In this document: positions 47,768-59,800 of the stretch, piece after piece
Position numbering within the stretch: the first letter of the stretch is position 1
Layout: each line of letters starts with the position of its first letter
Assembly (NCBI GenBank): GCA_900316505.1
Contig: ONDH01000013.1
Coordinates: 1-64,000, forward strand
From: an uncultured Prevotellaceae bacterium
Lineage (GTDB): Bacteria; Bacteroidota; Bacteroidia; Bacteroidales; Bacteroidaceae
Length of the DNA: 64,000 bases
Direction: 5' to 3'
Translations under genes and position numbers: made by a program
The notes under the pieces: generated by a model
Databases searched by the model: none
Told to the model about the DNA's origin: nothing
Seen by the model: the letters and a program-made list of their open reading frames with translations, nothing else

Positions 47768-47887
47768 GCCTCGGAGAGGCAACCCCAAAGACACGTTTTT
47801 GTTATATCGAACACACGTTAATTACGAAATCATCCAGAGCACAGAAGGAACGCCGTACGCAGCACTAAATGATTGCGGAAAGTTCTA

Positions 47888-48015
47888 TGAGTGAGATACC
47901 GTAGGGTGTATGGGTGAGACACCGACACCTGTATGGGTGAGACACCGACACCTGTATGGGTGAGACACCGACACCTGTATGGGTGAGACGCCAACACCTG
48001 TATGGGTGAGACACT
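47888..48015 (+). repeat. 23-bp tandem repeat array (about 5 units)
   Basis: TGGGTGAGACACC recurs at 47911, 47934, 47957, 47980 and 48003, exactly 23 bp apart, with a diverged unit at the left. There are no unique spacers, so it is not a CRISPR. Each unit contains CACC-N6-GGTG, a small dyad. Confidence 0.95.
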
Positions 48016-48170
48016 TCAACAGTTGTGTGAAGTAATACAAGCCGCGCATGGCTCTCGGGAAACATTCAGATAGATGATAAAGCACAAAAAACGGCTCACA
48101 CGGAAAACCCTGTGTGTGGATTTGGATAAATCCCATAAATCTGCTGAATCAGCTTAATCATCCCAAAGGG

Positions 48171-48223
48171 GTATGTTTTTATATAAACAAGTTCCTGCGG
48201 AACGATTGAGCGGATTGAGCGGA
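48171..48223 (-). repeat. 62-bp dispersed repeat, inverted copy
   Basis: Reverse complement of much of 486-547 (AAGTTCCTGCGGAACGATTG and following), with the flanking 'aagcagatt' words also present in reverse. A more diverged copy lies at 47177-47221. Confidence 0.75.
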
Positions 48224-48430
48224 GATTTTAATTTTTAACCACAGATTGAGCCGATTAACGGATTTTTTTTGACTACGAATTTGACTAATGCGAATTATTG
48301 GCTTTCTTGGCGAAAGCCCTGTCCGAATGGTTTCCCAAGAGCCGTCAAGGCCTGAACAGAAGGGTTTTGATTGTTTTCTTTAATTATCCACATTTTAACA
48401 AAATTGAAGAAGAACCACTTAAGTGCGCAC

Positions 48431-48487
48431 TCAGCGCATGCTATTTCGCTCTTACAGCGCATGTTATTATGCGCACGGTGCGCATCT
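48431..48487. repeat. GCGC-rich palindromic block, copy 2
   Basis: CAGCGCATG and ATTATGCGCACGGTGCGCAT words shared with 1197-1270. Located directly before the second predicted small RNA. Confidence 0.55.
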
Positions 48488-48523
48488 TGGGGGTATGTGC
48501 TTGTTGATGAAGAAGAAAGAGGG

Positions 48524-48613
48524 GAAAAAACAAAGACTCCCCCTTCTCACGAAGGAGGAATCTCTCAGTTGAATACTAAACTTTTTTTACTAACCTATTT
48601 ATTATCAATTTTT
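48524..48613 (-). ncRNA. Predicted small RNA, copy 2
   Basis: Minus-strand -7 box TAACTTTG (48627-48620), body of about 62 nt and a hairpin (48558-48539) with a GUGA loop, followed by U-rich sequence. The hairpin is identical in sequence to copy 1; the body shares GCAGAAAA and TTAGTAAAAAAAGTT words with it. An upstream block GTTGAAACATAC is also shared with copy 1. Start site inferred. Confidence 0.55.
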
Positions 48614-48729
48614 CTGCTGCAAAGTTACGGACTTTTTGCAAGTTAGGATTTCTCGTATGTTTCAACTATTTTATCTTATGTATCAAAATGCCTTTTTAGG
48701 CGTAAAAATATTGGATTTCAGCGTTGAAT

Positions 48730-48794
48730 GTATCAAAAATGAAAAATTATGGAACGTTCAAGCAAGTTTTGTCAAGGCTTTTTCCGTACCTTTG
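48730..48794 (+). promoter_or_regulatory. GH43-GH10 promoter: TACCTTTG with weak operator-like repeats
   Basis: TACCTTTG at 48787-48794 is clear. GTATCAAA at 48730 and GGAACGTT at 48751 lie at the 21-bp and 36-bp offsets of the candidate operator but match poorly. The box lies downstream of the ATG at 48724, showing that this ATG is not used. Confidence 0.5.
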
Positions 48795-48825
48795 CACTCA
48801 ATGCTATTCCAAAACTAATCAACAT

Positions 48826-50490
48826 ATGAGAAAATTACTATCTGCAGTCTGTTTACTGATGGCTACGATGGCCGCAGCACAAACAACAACTCCCGATGCA
48901 TTGCCTGAAGTGTCGGCTTTACCAAAAATTCAAGTGAAAAATCCGTTTATCTGGGCTGACGCTCCAGACCCTGACATTATTCGTGTGGGTGACTATTATT
49001 ATTTGGTTACGACAACCATGCATATGTTCCCGGGTGCTCCCATCATGCGCAGTAAGGATTTGGCGCATTGGGAGACGGTGTCTTATCTCTTCGATGAGAT
49101 CAAGGACACCCCCCGTTATGACCTGAAGGAGGGCACCGTGTATGGTCGTGGACAATGGGCAACTACCTTGCGTTATCATAAGGGCACGTTCTGGGCACTC
49201 TTCGTGGCGAACGACGACCCTCATAAGTCAATGGTGTTCAAGACCGATGATCCTGCCAAGGGTTGGAAACTCCACAGTCGTCTGCCTGCCTATCACGACT
49301 CATCGCTTTTCTTCGATGATGATGACCGCGTGTATGTGTTTTCAGGCAGTGGCGACATCACACTGGTGGAGTTGAATGCTGACCTGACGGGTGAGAAGCC
49401 CGGTGGCATTCGCAAGAAACTGGAACTGAGAGGTAAACCTCAAGGTCTGCATGAGGGTAGCCGTGTAGTCAAGCACGATGGCATGTACTACCTGCTTTGC
49501 ATCGCATGGCCAGGTTCGGGTAGAGAGGAGATTGCCTATCGCAGTAAGAATATAGAGGGTCCCTACGACTCCAAAGTGATTCTGAAGAGCAAATTGGGCG
49601 GTTTCAACTTTGCTGGTCAAGGCACCATCGTGGATGGCAAGCATGGTGAGTGGTATGGTGTGATGTTCCAAGACCGCGATGGAGTGGGGCGTGTGCTCAC
49701 CATCGAACCTTGTTCTTGGATTGATGGTTGGCCGGTGCTGGGCACCAAGGGCGATGGCATCATTCCTGAGGTGATGACGCTCGATGGTGACTGCGAGTGC
49801 CACAAGGAGCCTGCTTATGCTGTGATTGAAAAAGATTACCAGTGGAACCACAATTATATCAAGGCAGACATTGCTCCCATGCCTAAGAAGGGTGAGAAGC
49901 CAGAGTTCGGAAAGTCTATGCGTGATCCAGCCACTTATCGCCAAACTTCTTCGTTTGAAGGTGTGGTGCTGAAGACCTCACAGGTGTGCAAAAGTATTTA
50001 CGATGCGCGTAACACACTCACTTGGCGTACATGGGGACCCACCTGCTCAGACACCATTTGCATTGATGCCCGCAAGATGAAAGAGGGCGATTGTGCAGGT
50101 TTTGCAGCATTAAATGGCGATTCTGGTGTATTGACGATTAAACTTAATGGTGGTCAGTATAGTCTAACCATGAGTGAGGAGAATGTGAATTTGTCGAACA
50201 ACACCAAGGAAATCACCGATGTGAAGGTGAAAGAGGTGGAAACCGTGAAGCTCCCTAAGGGCAAAGTGGGTAAGATTTATCTGCGCATTGACGGTGACTT
50301 CGACGACTTCAGCCGCAAGCGCGACACGGCAAACTTCTACTACAGCCTCGACGGCAAGACCTTCACGAAGATAGGCACTGCCGACTACAAGATGCGTTTT
50401 GATTACCGCCGTCTCTTCATGGGCACTCGCTATGCAGCCTTCTACTATGCTACTCAGCAGGTGGGTGGTCAAGTGAGTGTGGAATTGTAA
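48826..50490 (+). CDS. GH43 beta-xylosidase/arabinofuranosidase, secreted
   Basis: From the ATG at 48826 the product has 554 residues with a signal peptide ending 'MAAAQ'. The GH43 propeller (about 30-330) shows the three expected acidic residues: Asp in 'APDPDIIRVGDYYYL', Asp in 'YHDSSLFFDDD' and Glu in 'GLHEGSRVV'. Residues about 340-550 form a concanavalin-like C-terminal beta domain as in many GH43 xylosidases. The longer frame from 48724 starts upstream of the promoter box and is rejected. GH10-CE1 follows after 58 bp on the same strand. Confidence 0.9.
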   Translation: MRKLLSAVCLLMATMAAAQTTTPDALPEVSALPKIQVKNPFIWADAPDPDIIRVGDYYYLVTTTMHMFPGAPIMRSKDLAHWETVSYLFDEIKDTPRYDLKEGTVYGRGQWATTLRYHKGTFWALFVANDDPHKSMVFKTDDPAKGWKLHSRLPAYHDSSLFFDDDDRVYVFSGSGDITLVELNADLTGEKPGGIRKKLELRGKPQGLHEGSRVVKHDGMYYLLCIAWPGSGREEIAYRSKNIEGPYDSKVILKSKLGGFNFAGQGTIVDGKHGEWYGVMFQDRDGVGRVLTIEPCSWIDGWPVLGTKGDGIIPEVMTLDGDCECHKEPAYAVIEKDYQWNHNYIKADIAPMPKKGEKPEFGKSMRDPATYRQTSSFEGVVLKTSQVCKSIYDARNTLTWRTWGPTCSDTICIDARKMKEGDCAGFAALNGDSGVLTIKLNGGQYSLTMSEENVNLSNNTKEITDVKVKEVETVKLPKGKVGKIYLRIDGDFDDFSRKRDTANFYYSLDGKTFTKIGTADYKMRFDYRRLFMGTRYAAFYYATQQVGGQVSVEL

Positions 50491-50545
50491 AATTGACACA
50501 TTATATATAATACATATTAGTAATTACTAAATCTTTAAAAACTAA

Positions 50546-52705
<2,160 letters not shown>

Positions 52706-52755
52706 TGGATAATCAAGTGCATTGAAGTTCCACTTCGGTCACTTCTGAATAATAA

Positions 52756-52797
52756 AGACCCCGATAGTCTGTTACATGGCTTTCGGGGCCTTTTTTT
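52756..52797 (+). terminator. Intrinsic terminator after GH10-CE1
   Basis: GACCCCGA and TTTCGGGGCC form a stem followed by seven T. It lies 51 bp after the stop codon. Confidence 0.85.
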
Positions 52798-52849
52798 GTT
52801 TCCTGTAACATGCGCAAATTACTTTGCATAGGCATGTTACGGCTTATTT

Positions 52850-52878
52850 GTAACGTATGAAAAAATTCATGTAACATC
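52850..52878 (+). promoter_or_regulatory. Candidate operator: GTAACGTA/GTAACATC direct repeat
   Basis: Half-sites at 52850 and 52871 (pitch 21 bp), the second 36 bp before the -7 box at 52907. Additional sites are GTAACATG at 52805 and inverted CATGTTAC at 52833-52840, making this the most site-rich promoter in the window. Confidence 0.65.
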
Positions 52879-52906
52879 TGCAAAAATCCCTTTTTTACAA
52901 TTTCTA

Positions 52907-52914
52907 TAACTTTG
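52907..52914 (+). promoter_or_regulatory. -7 promoter box TAACTTTG for 1196-aa protein gene
   Basis: Fits TAnnTTTG. The leader to the ATG at 53036 is about 110 nt. Confidence 0.7.
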
Positions 52915-53035
52915 CACCGGAATTTGTTGCTTTTTAAAGGCACAAACCAAATGATTTAACCCAAAACTTATAAAAGAAAGTCAAAAGACAATTTTAATAA
53001 CCAAAATTCATTTAACCAAAAAACTTTTTTTCATT

Positions 53036-56000
53036 ATGAAGAAAAATTACTTACTGATTGCAGCTGGTCTTTTAGGTGCCGCTTCCTTGCAGGCACAGAC
53101 CGTTGTGGCATCACTCGATTTCGAGGATGAATCCCAAAAGGGTGCATTCAAGACCGAGTATGCTCTTACACCAGAACTTGGTTTCTTTGGTGACTGGGTG
53201 AATTACAAAGACACTGACGAGTGGGATGAACGGTCGCAAGACGATCCACACAGTGGTGAGTACTGCTTCATGGCTGCCAACACAGGCGCTATCGGACAGA
53301 CTTGGGATCGTGGTTTCAAGTTGAGCTTCCCCATGAAGGTGGAAACTCCTTACCGTGTCAGCTTCTGGGCTAAGATTGACCCATCTTATCAGGGTTCTGA
53401 TGCAGGCGGCGGCAGAACTTTGGAGAGCACAGAGCTTACTTCTTGGCTCTCAAAAGGTATGGAGAACTATGACAAGTCCATCCTGAGCTATGGAATGGAT
53501 CACAAGAATGGTCCAAGAGATGGCGTTCTGTTCAATGGTGAGTGGCAGCATGTGTCATACGTTGTTTATAACCCAACGGCTGAGGCAATGGATGCAACCA
53601 TTCCATCATGGCAGGGTGGTGGTGAATTCCCCGCAAGATTTGGCGGTCAAGCTGGTGAAACTTACAGATCTCACTTCGAAGAGAAGCTTCCTGAGGTTTA
53701 CTTCTTTATCGCGAATATGTTCTGTCCTGTTACTTATTACCTCGATGACATCGTGATTGAGGAAGGTGTAACAGTACGTGAAGTGACCTATAGCGATGAA
53801 ATCATCAAGGTTGACTTCGGTTATGCAACAAACATTGCAACTCTTGCTAAAGCCAACAAGGGCACTCTCTCATTGGATAAGGATCTTGTTACAGTAACTA
53901 TCAATGGTGAAGAAGCAGAGGTTGTATATGTTGAAGGTAAGGAAGATGGTTTCCTCTATATCAATGTAGCTGCACAGATGTTTGAAGATGATGAGGTGGT
54001 TGTAAGCTTCAAGGGGTCTGAAGAAATGCTTTATTCTTCTGCCAACCGTCCAAGTTCTGACACAACAGGCAACGTCCAGGTGTTCGGTTTCAAGGACGAG
54101 AAGGCCTATTGGGATGAGACTGTCGAGACAGTGTTTGCTGCTTGGGGTAAGCCAACTATGAAGAGTTCTGTTCCTGTGAACAACTCATTCAACTTGAAGG
54201 CTGAAGACGTGAAGGAAGTTACTGTGAATTTCGTTTCTGCAGTGAATACTAAGAACGCAAGCGCAGTGCTGATTAAGGGTGCTCAGAAAACGAGCTTGAC
54301 AAGTGCAATGCAACTCTCTGAGGATAAAAAGACCATTACGATTCCAGTGTCTGGTTTGACTGATGGTGCATATAAACTGGTTATTGAGAACCTCAAGAAT
54401 GAGAATGACGAGTATGCTGATGAACCAGCAGAAGTCAATTTCGAAATTGGCGCGCCTCAAGGCGATGCAGAAGAGAAGATTGCTGTAGAGTCTGACTACA
54501 CTGGTTATGGTCAGGATGCTCTTCCAATCGGTTATAGCGGTACAAGTGACAATGGCGAGCGCCAGAGTACATCGGCTGAGCCATATACTGGTGGCGGCGC
54601 TCCACGTATTATGGGTGCAAACGACCACGTGAATCATGGTATCTATTGGGGTGCTCGTGGTGGTTCTGGTGCTAGAAGCGGTCTTCTTCAGTTTGGTAAG
54701 TATGCAGCTGAGTTGGCTATTGGTGGCCAGCTTCCAGAGGGTATTACAGAAGAAGAAGCGCTCTATCTTGATGAGGGTACTTATCTCTTGACTTTCCGTA
54801 ATGGTGCATGGGAAGACCACACTCAACCATACGCTGTAAGAGTGTGCAAGCCTGGTGATGAAACACCTGAAGTGATTTTTGAAGAAACTGGTATCGTTCC
54901 AGATTCAAAGATTCTGCACGAAGGTGTTAACATCACAACTGATGCTGCGATTAGTCCAATTGAGTATGAGTTCGCGGTTACAGAACCTGGTTACTATTAT
55001 GTAGAATTTGAAGGTAACAGTGGTTGGCAGTGCTGGATTCTCACTTCTCTCTCTGTTACATCTAAGCCTGCTTCTTCAGGTGCAGCAGCAATGAAGAAAC
55101 TGAAAGATGCCATTGAGACAGCTCAGATGAATCTGAATGGTGCTGATGAGAAGTATGATGGTACTGCTAAGACTGCTTTGGCAGAGGTTATCAAGAAAGC
55201 ACAGGAAGGTACATATACCAATCCTCAGGAAGTTACTGAAATGGTGAAGGAACTGAGTGCTGCAAGCCAGAAGCTCGCAGAGCGCAAGGCAAACTACGAC
55301 AACTTCGTGAAGAAGCTTGCTGATGCTCAGTCTTCAATCGAGACACTCGAGGGTAAGTATAAGACCAATGCGAAGGTGAAGGATGCTGAGGCTATCATCA
55401 AGAAGTATGACGGTGTTGATCCAAAGGGCTTCTCTGACAGTGAACTCGCTGCTGCCTCTAAGGATGTGGATGGTGTTCCTGGTATCTTGAACAACATCAA
55501 GACTATTGTTGACATTCTGACATACCGTGCTGCTCGTGCGTCTGAATTGGCAATGAAACTCGGTGTTGCTGATGAAGTGATTGACGCTTTGGACGCTCTT
55601 GCTGATGATGCAACTCCAGATATTGAAGCTGCGAACAAGCATATTACTCTTGCACTCTATAATGCAATCGCTAATGGTGATGACCTCGATGCTTTGAAGG
55701 AGAAGAAGTATAGCTCTGAAGTGGATGAAGAATTTGACGAGACTGATGAAGAGTCAGTTGCCACTCATGATGCTGATGGCCACAAGCTCCTTCTTTCTGG
55801 TATCCCAACGTCTGGTTACGTGAGAAATCCGAACTTCTATACTACGAACACCGATGCACAAGTAGTTGACTTCGCTGGTTGGACTTTCGAAGGTCTTACT
55901 TACGAGACGACCAATGAAGCAGAAGAGACTGAAACTCATACTGGTTCTGCTAAGATGACTACTGCAGCTTCTGTTGACAATCCAGTGGTTACTGCTTCAC

Positions 56001-56626
56001 TCAACCCCTATGGTCAGTCTGCTGAATACAAGTTCTATCAGGTAATTGAGAATATCCCTGCAGGTGAATATATGGTGAACATCCAGACTCGTACTGCTGC
56101 TAAGAACAATCCTGATAGTGATGGCGAATATGGCTTCTTCAACGCTCAGGACGAAAATGGTGTTTGGGATAAGTACATCTTCGCTCAGGTGGATGACGAG
56201 GCTCCTATTATGGTTCCATTCACAGTGGGTGCTTACAATGATCAGGGTTATGCTACTTATATTCCTGGCATTAAGATTAAGGATGGTCAGAAACTCACTA
56301 TCGGTGCTGTTGAACACTTGGTTTCTGGCAAGGCTTCTACTCATACTTGGAATGAAGAGTTGGGTGCTTACGAGCCAGCTGCATTCTGGGACACCAACAC
56401 TTGGGTGAGAAATGCAACTCTCTATTTCACTGCTCCTCTCGAGGGTTATGACTACAAAGCTGCTGCTCAGAAGCTGGCTAACGACATCGAAACCGCTATC
56501 GAGACTGTTGAGGCTGCTCCTGCTAAGCAGAATGGCGCTCTCTTCAACCTCGCAGGTCAGCAGGTGGATGAGAACTACAAGGGCATTGTAGTTACTGCAG
56601 ACGGCAAGAAATTCTTGCAGAAGTAA
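53036..56626 (+). CDS. Large modular secreted protein, noncatalytic
   Basis: Function not recognised. 1196 residues with a signal peptide ending 'SLQAQ'. Residues about 20-245 look like a carbohydrate-binding beta-sandwich ('VETPYRVSFWAKIDP'). Next come Ig-like segments (about 245-480), another beta-sandwich (about 490-685, 'GTYLLTFRNGAWEDHTQPYA'), a long helical region (about 690-910, Lys/Glu/Ala-rich, coiled-coil-like) and a final beta-sandwich (about 930-1145, 'VIENIPAGEYMVNIQTRTAA'). The tail is 'FNLAGQQVDENYKGIVV'. No catalytic motif was found. The arrangement fits a surface polysaccharide-binding or scaffolding protein; this is inference. It has the candidate operator with the most half-sites and directly precedes the HTCS gene. 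Confidence 0.8.
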   Translation: MKKNYLLIAAGLLGAASLQAQTVVASLDFEDESQKGAFKTEYALTPELGFFGDWVNYKDTDEWDERSQDDPHSGEYCFMAANTGAIGQTWDRGFKLSFPMKVETPYRVSFWAKIDPSYQGSDAGGGRTLESTELTSWLSKGMENYDKSILSYGMDHKNGPRDGVLFNGEWQHVSYVVYNPTAEAMDATIPSWQGGGEFPARFGGQAGETYRSHFEEKLPEVYFFIANMFCPVTYYLDDIVIEEGVTVREVTYSDEIIKVDFGYATNIATLAKANKGTLSLDKDLVTVTINGEEAEVVYVEGKEDGFLYINVAAQMFEDDEVVVSFKGSEEMLYSSANRPSSDTTGNVQVFGFKDEKAYWDETVETVFAAWGKPTMKSSVPVNNSFNLKAEDVKEVTVNFVSAVNTKNASAVLIKGAQKTSLTSAMQLSEDKKTITIPVSGLTDGAYKLVIENLKNENDEYADEPAEVNFEIGAPQGDAEEKIAVESDYTGYGQDALPIGYSGTSDNGERQSTSAEPYTGGGAPRIMGANDHVNHGIYWGARGGSGARSGLLQFGKYAAELAIGGQLPEGITEEEALYLDEGTYLLTFRNGAWEDHTQPYAVRVCKPGDETPEVIFEETGIVPDSKILHEGVNITTDAAISPIEYEFAVTEPGYYYVEFEGNSGWQCWILTSLSVTSKPASSGAAAMKKLKDAIETAQMNLNGADEKYDGTAKTALAEVIKKAQEGTYTNPQEVTEMVKELSAASQKLAERKANYDNFVKKLADAQSSIETLEGKYKTNAKVKDAEAIIKKYDGVDPKGFSDSELAAASKDVDGVPGILNNIKTIVDILTYRAARASELAMKLGVADEVIDALDALADDATPDIEAANKHITLALYNAIANGDDLDALKEKKYSSEVDEEFDETDEESVATHDADGHKLLLSGIPTSGYVRNPNFYTTNTDAQVVDFAGWTFEGLTYETTNEAEETETHTGSAKMTTAASVDNPVVTASLNPYGQSAEYKFYQVIENIPAGEYMVNIQTRTAAKNNPDSDGEYGFFNAQDENGVWDKYIFAQVDDEAPIMVPFTVGAYNDQGYATYIPGIKIKDGQKLTIGAVEHLVSGKASTHTWNEELGAYEPAAFWDTNTWVRNATLYFTAPLEGYDYKAAAQKLANDIETAIETVEAAPAKQNGALFNLAGQQVDENYKGIVVTADGKKFLQK

Positions 56627-56661
56627 GAAATACGCTAAGAATTATTGATATAATTAGACAT

Positions 56662-56700
56662 GAGGGCTGCATCGTACGTCGGTGCAACCCTCTGTTTTTA
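56662..56700 (+). terminator. Intrinsic terminator before HTCS gene
   Basis: GAGGGCTGCATCG and CGGTGCAACCCTC pair around TACG, followed by TGTTTTTA. Confidence 0.8.
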
Positions 56701-56775
56701 TGGCTTTCTCTTTGTTTTTTTCTGCTATTCAGAAAATTTAAGAATCATCCCTTGCTAAGTGTCAATTATAATTAT

Positions 56776-56783
56776 TACCTTTG
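56776..56783 (+). promoter_or_regulatory. -7 promoter box TACCTTTG for HTCS gene
   Basis: Fits TAnnTTTG. It lies downstream of the ATG at 56759 and 33 bp before the ATG at 56816, which decides the start. No GTAACATG repeat is visible upstream. Confidence 0.7.
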
Positions 56784-56815
56784 TACCTGAATACACTAAA
56801 CTTAATACGACAACG

Positions 56816-59800
56816 ATGAAATTTCATTTACTAACCCTCTTATATTTTGTTTTGGGAACACTTGGTTTGGGTGCTCAAAACGTCATGTTCTTCAGCTCGA
56901 AACAGGGTTTGTCCAATTCCCGTGTGCGCAATCTGACAGAAGACAGTTTGCACAACATTTGGGTGACCACGCAAAACGGCTTGAACCGCTACGATGGCGT
57001 GAAGATGAATGTCTATCGTCATGAGATAGGCAATCCCTCGTCGCTCTGCTATGATGAGAGTACATTTGTTTTTGAATATAAGAAGGGGACAATGCTCATC
57101 GGTACGGGAGCTGGATTGCAGGTGTTTGATTACGCCACCAACCAATTCACAGATATTCCTTTTATCAGGTCTGAAAACGATACGGTCAAGGCACGTGTGG
57201 TGAGTATCAACCGCTTGAGGAAGAATCGAGTGATTGTGTGCTATGCTGGATATGGCAATGGCGAACTCCTGAAAAACAAGAAGGGTGAGTTTTACACGAA
57301 ACGTACAGAGGAATTCGATATAGAAGGCGTTGGCTCCATTCGCCTCTTTGACGACCCTAAAGGGAGAACCTGGATTATTAGTGGTTTGGGAGCATTGTTC
57401 AGAAAAACGCCAAAGGGCTTTCATCGTTATGAGGGGCTGCGATTGTTGAGGAAGGTGTGTGCCAGTTCGTCGGGGAAAGTGTATGCAGCCACTTACAATA
57501 ATGGATTCTATGTGTATGACAGCGCACAGGACCAATTTAACTTGGTGGCATCACCAGATGAGTTGGGGGGTGCGGTACAGAACCTCAGGACTTGGACAGA
57601 CGGTCGTCTGCTTCTCAGTACAGATGGTGGTGGTGTGCGCGTTTATGATGAAAAATTAGGGAGAATCACTCTGCATGTGATATCAGTGAAGGACTTTGAT
57701 ATGGCGACCAGCAATGTAATGGATGCCATGTATGACTCTTTTGGCAATGCGTGGGCAGCTGTGTACATGAAGGGTGTAGTGGTGAAGCCTATCAACCAGT
57801 CAGCCTTTGACTATATCGGACAAAATTCTATCTTCAAGAATACGGTCGGACAAAATGCTGTTTACGCTTTGGCTAAGGCGATGAATCCAGCTCCTTTCAC
57901 AAAAGGTTTTTGGGCATCGGTGGAGAATGACGGATTGTATCTTCTGGCTGCTGATGGTACCGCCTCCAAGCATTGGAATGCAGAAACGAATCCTGGCATG
58001 CCTCATGCATTCACCACAATGCTCGATGCAGCTCCCTCTACACTGCTTTTGGGTACCTTTTATGACGGGTTGTGGCAGATGAAGGATGGGCGTTTCTCTT
58101 GTTTGACCAAAGACCTCAATTGGATATTTGAGATTCGTGAGGCAGCAAAAAAGGATTGCTATTGGATTGCTTCCATGGGAGATGGCTTTTATTATTATGA
58201 TTATTCAACAGGAAAGCATATAGTTTATAAACCAGTACAGGATAGTTCTTCTGGCGCCAAGGTGATAGGAAACCCGTATGTCTATACAGTCTTGCCGGTG
58301 AAGGATCAGCTCTTTGTGGGAACGGCTGACGGCATCATTGTCTGTCGTACGGAAGAGGATGGCAGAATCCTATATCAGAGCACCAGAATTCCTGGACATA
58401 GCTCCATACGCCATCTTGCTTTGTCGGCAGATGGTGCTTACATTTGGGCTGCCACGAATGAGGGCTTGCAGAAGATTGATTGCATGTCGTTCACAACGCG
58501 TACGTACACGGTAGCTGATGGTCTGCCCATCAACAGTATTACATCAGTGTGTGTGGATGGCGATAACCTGTGGGTGGGTACTGATTTTGGTTTGTCTTGC
58601 ATGGATACGAGAAAGGAGACTTTCACCAATTTCTTCATGGATGATGGTTTGCAGGACAATGAGTTTAGTCGTGGTGCCGCATTTGCTTTGGATGGCAAAT
58701 TGTATTTTAGCGGTGTTGGTGGCATCACCTACTTTGACACGAAAGAGATGAAAGACTGGCAGGGCAAGGAACGCGTTTTGAGTCTGCGCTTTGTTGATGT
58801 ATTGATAGATGACAAGCCTATCCATCAAGGGGATATGTCTGGAAGCTATGCTGTCTTGCAAGGACTGATCAATGATTGTGGCAGGATGGATTTGTGCCAC
58901 ACTGACAACCACTTTGCACTGGAATTGTGCGTGGAGGGACTGAGCAACCAGCATGTGACATATGAATACTGCATTGATGGGGGCAAATGGATGGATCAGG
59001 GTGGCAATAGCTCCCGTATCATCTTTGATAACTTACAACCGGGCACGTATCACATCAAGGTGAGAGCGCTTGCGCTGGGCGCAGTCAGCGGCGAACGCGA
59101 ACTGATTGCCGTAGTGCACCCAGCTTGGTATGCTTCTGTATGGGCAAAGGTGGTCTATTTCTTGCTGTTCCTCGCCTTGTGTTGGTTCGTTTATGAATAT
59201 GTAAGGCGTCAGGTAAGATTGCGCCATGTCATGGCACGCAACCGTCAGCAACGTGAACTGAATGAGGCGCGTGTGCAGTTCTTTATGAACATCAGTCATG
59301 AAATTCGTACGCCTATGACGCTGATATTGGCTCCACTGGAGAAACTGATTGGTCGTGACAAGGACCCGGAGCGTCAAAAGAACTATCAGTTGATGAAGCA
59401 GAATTCCAACCGTATTTTGAGGTTGATTAACCAGATGATGGACGTGAGAAAGATAGAGCAGGGTAAGTTCTTGCTTGATTATCATCCTGTGGAATTGGTG
59501 GATTTCATCCAAAATATCTATGACGTGTTCGTGACGAATGCACAGAGTCGTGACATCACTTATGAATTTGTGCACAATATGGATAGTATGCCGGTGTATG
59601 TGGATCCCGATAATATGGACAAGATTGTGATGAATCTGCTTTCCAATGCCTTCAAGTTCACGCCGGATGGAGGTAAAATCATCTTGCAGCTGACGGGAAA
59701 AGACACCGAGTTTGAAATCAAGGTGACAGATTCAGGCGTCGGCATCCCTGATGATGAGAAGAAGAAGGTCTTCGAGCGTTTCTATTCTGCCAAGCATCAA

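Larger units (their letters stand above)
47160..48490. other. Second repeat-rich noncoding region
   Basis: No gene is supported over ~1.3 kb. It holds diverged inverted copies of the 62-bp repeat (47177-47221, 48171-48223), two copies of the GTCCGGATGG/GTCCGAATGG module (near 47320 and 48320), a 27-bp inverted repeat (47646-47767), a 23-bp tandem array (47888-48015) and a GCGC-rich block (48431-48487). The order before the small RNA mirrors 1-1270. Confidence 0.6.

Noticed and set aside
47888..48015. Possible CRISPR array
   Set aside because: The units are contiguous at 23 bp with no unique spacers, and no cas genes are nearby.
48724..48825. Longer N-terminus for the GH43 at 48826
   Set aside because: The upstream ATG precedes the -7 box at 48787, and the signal peptide starts at 48826.
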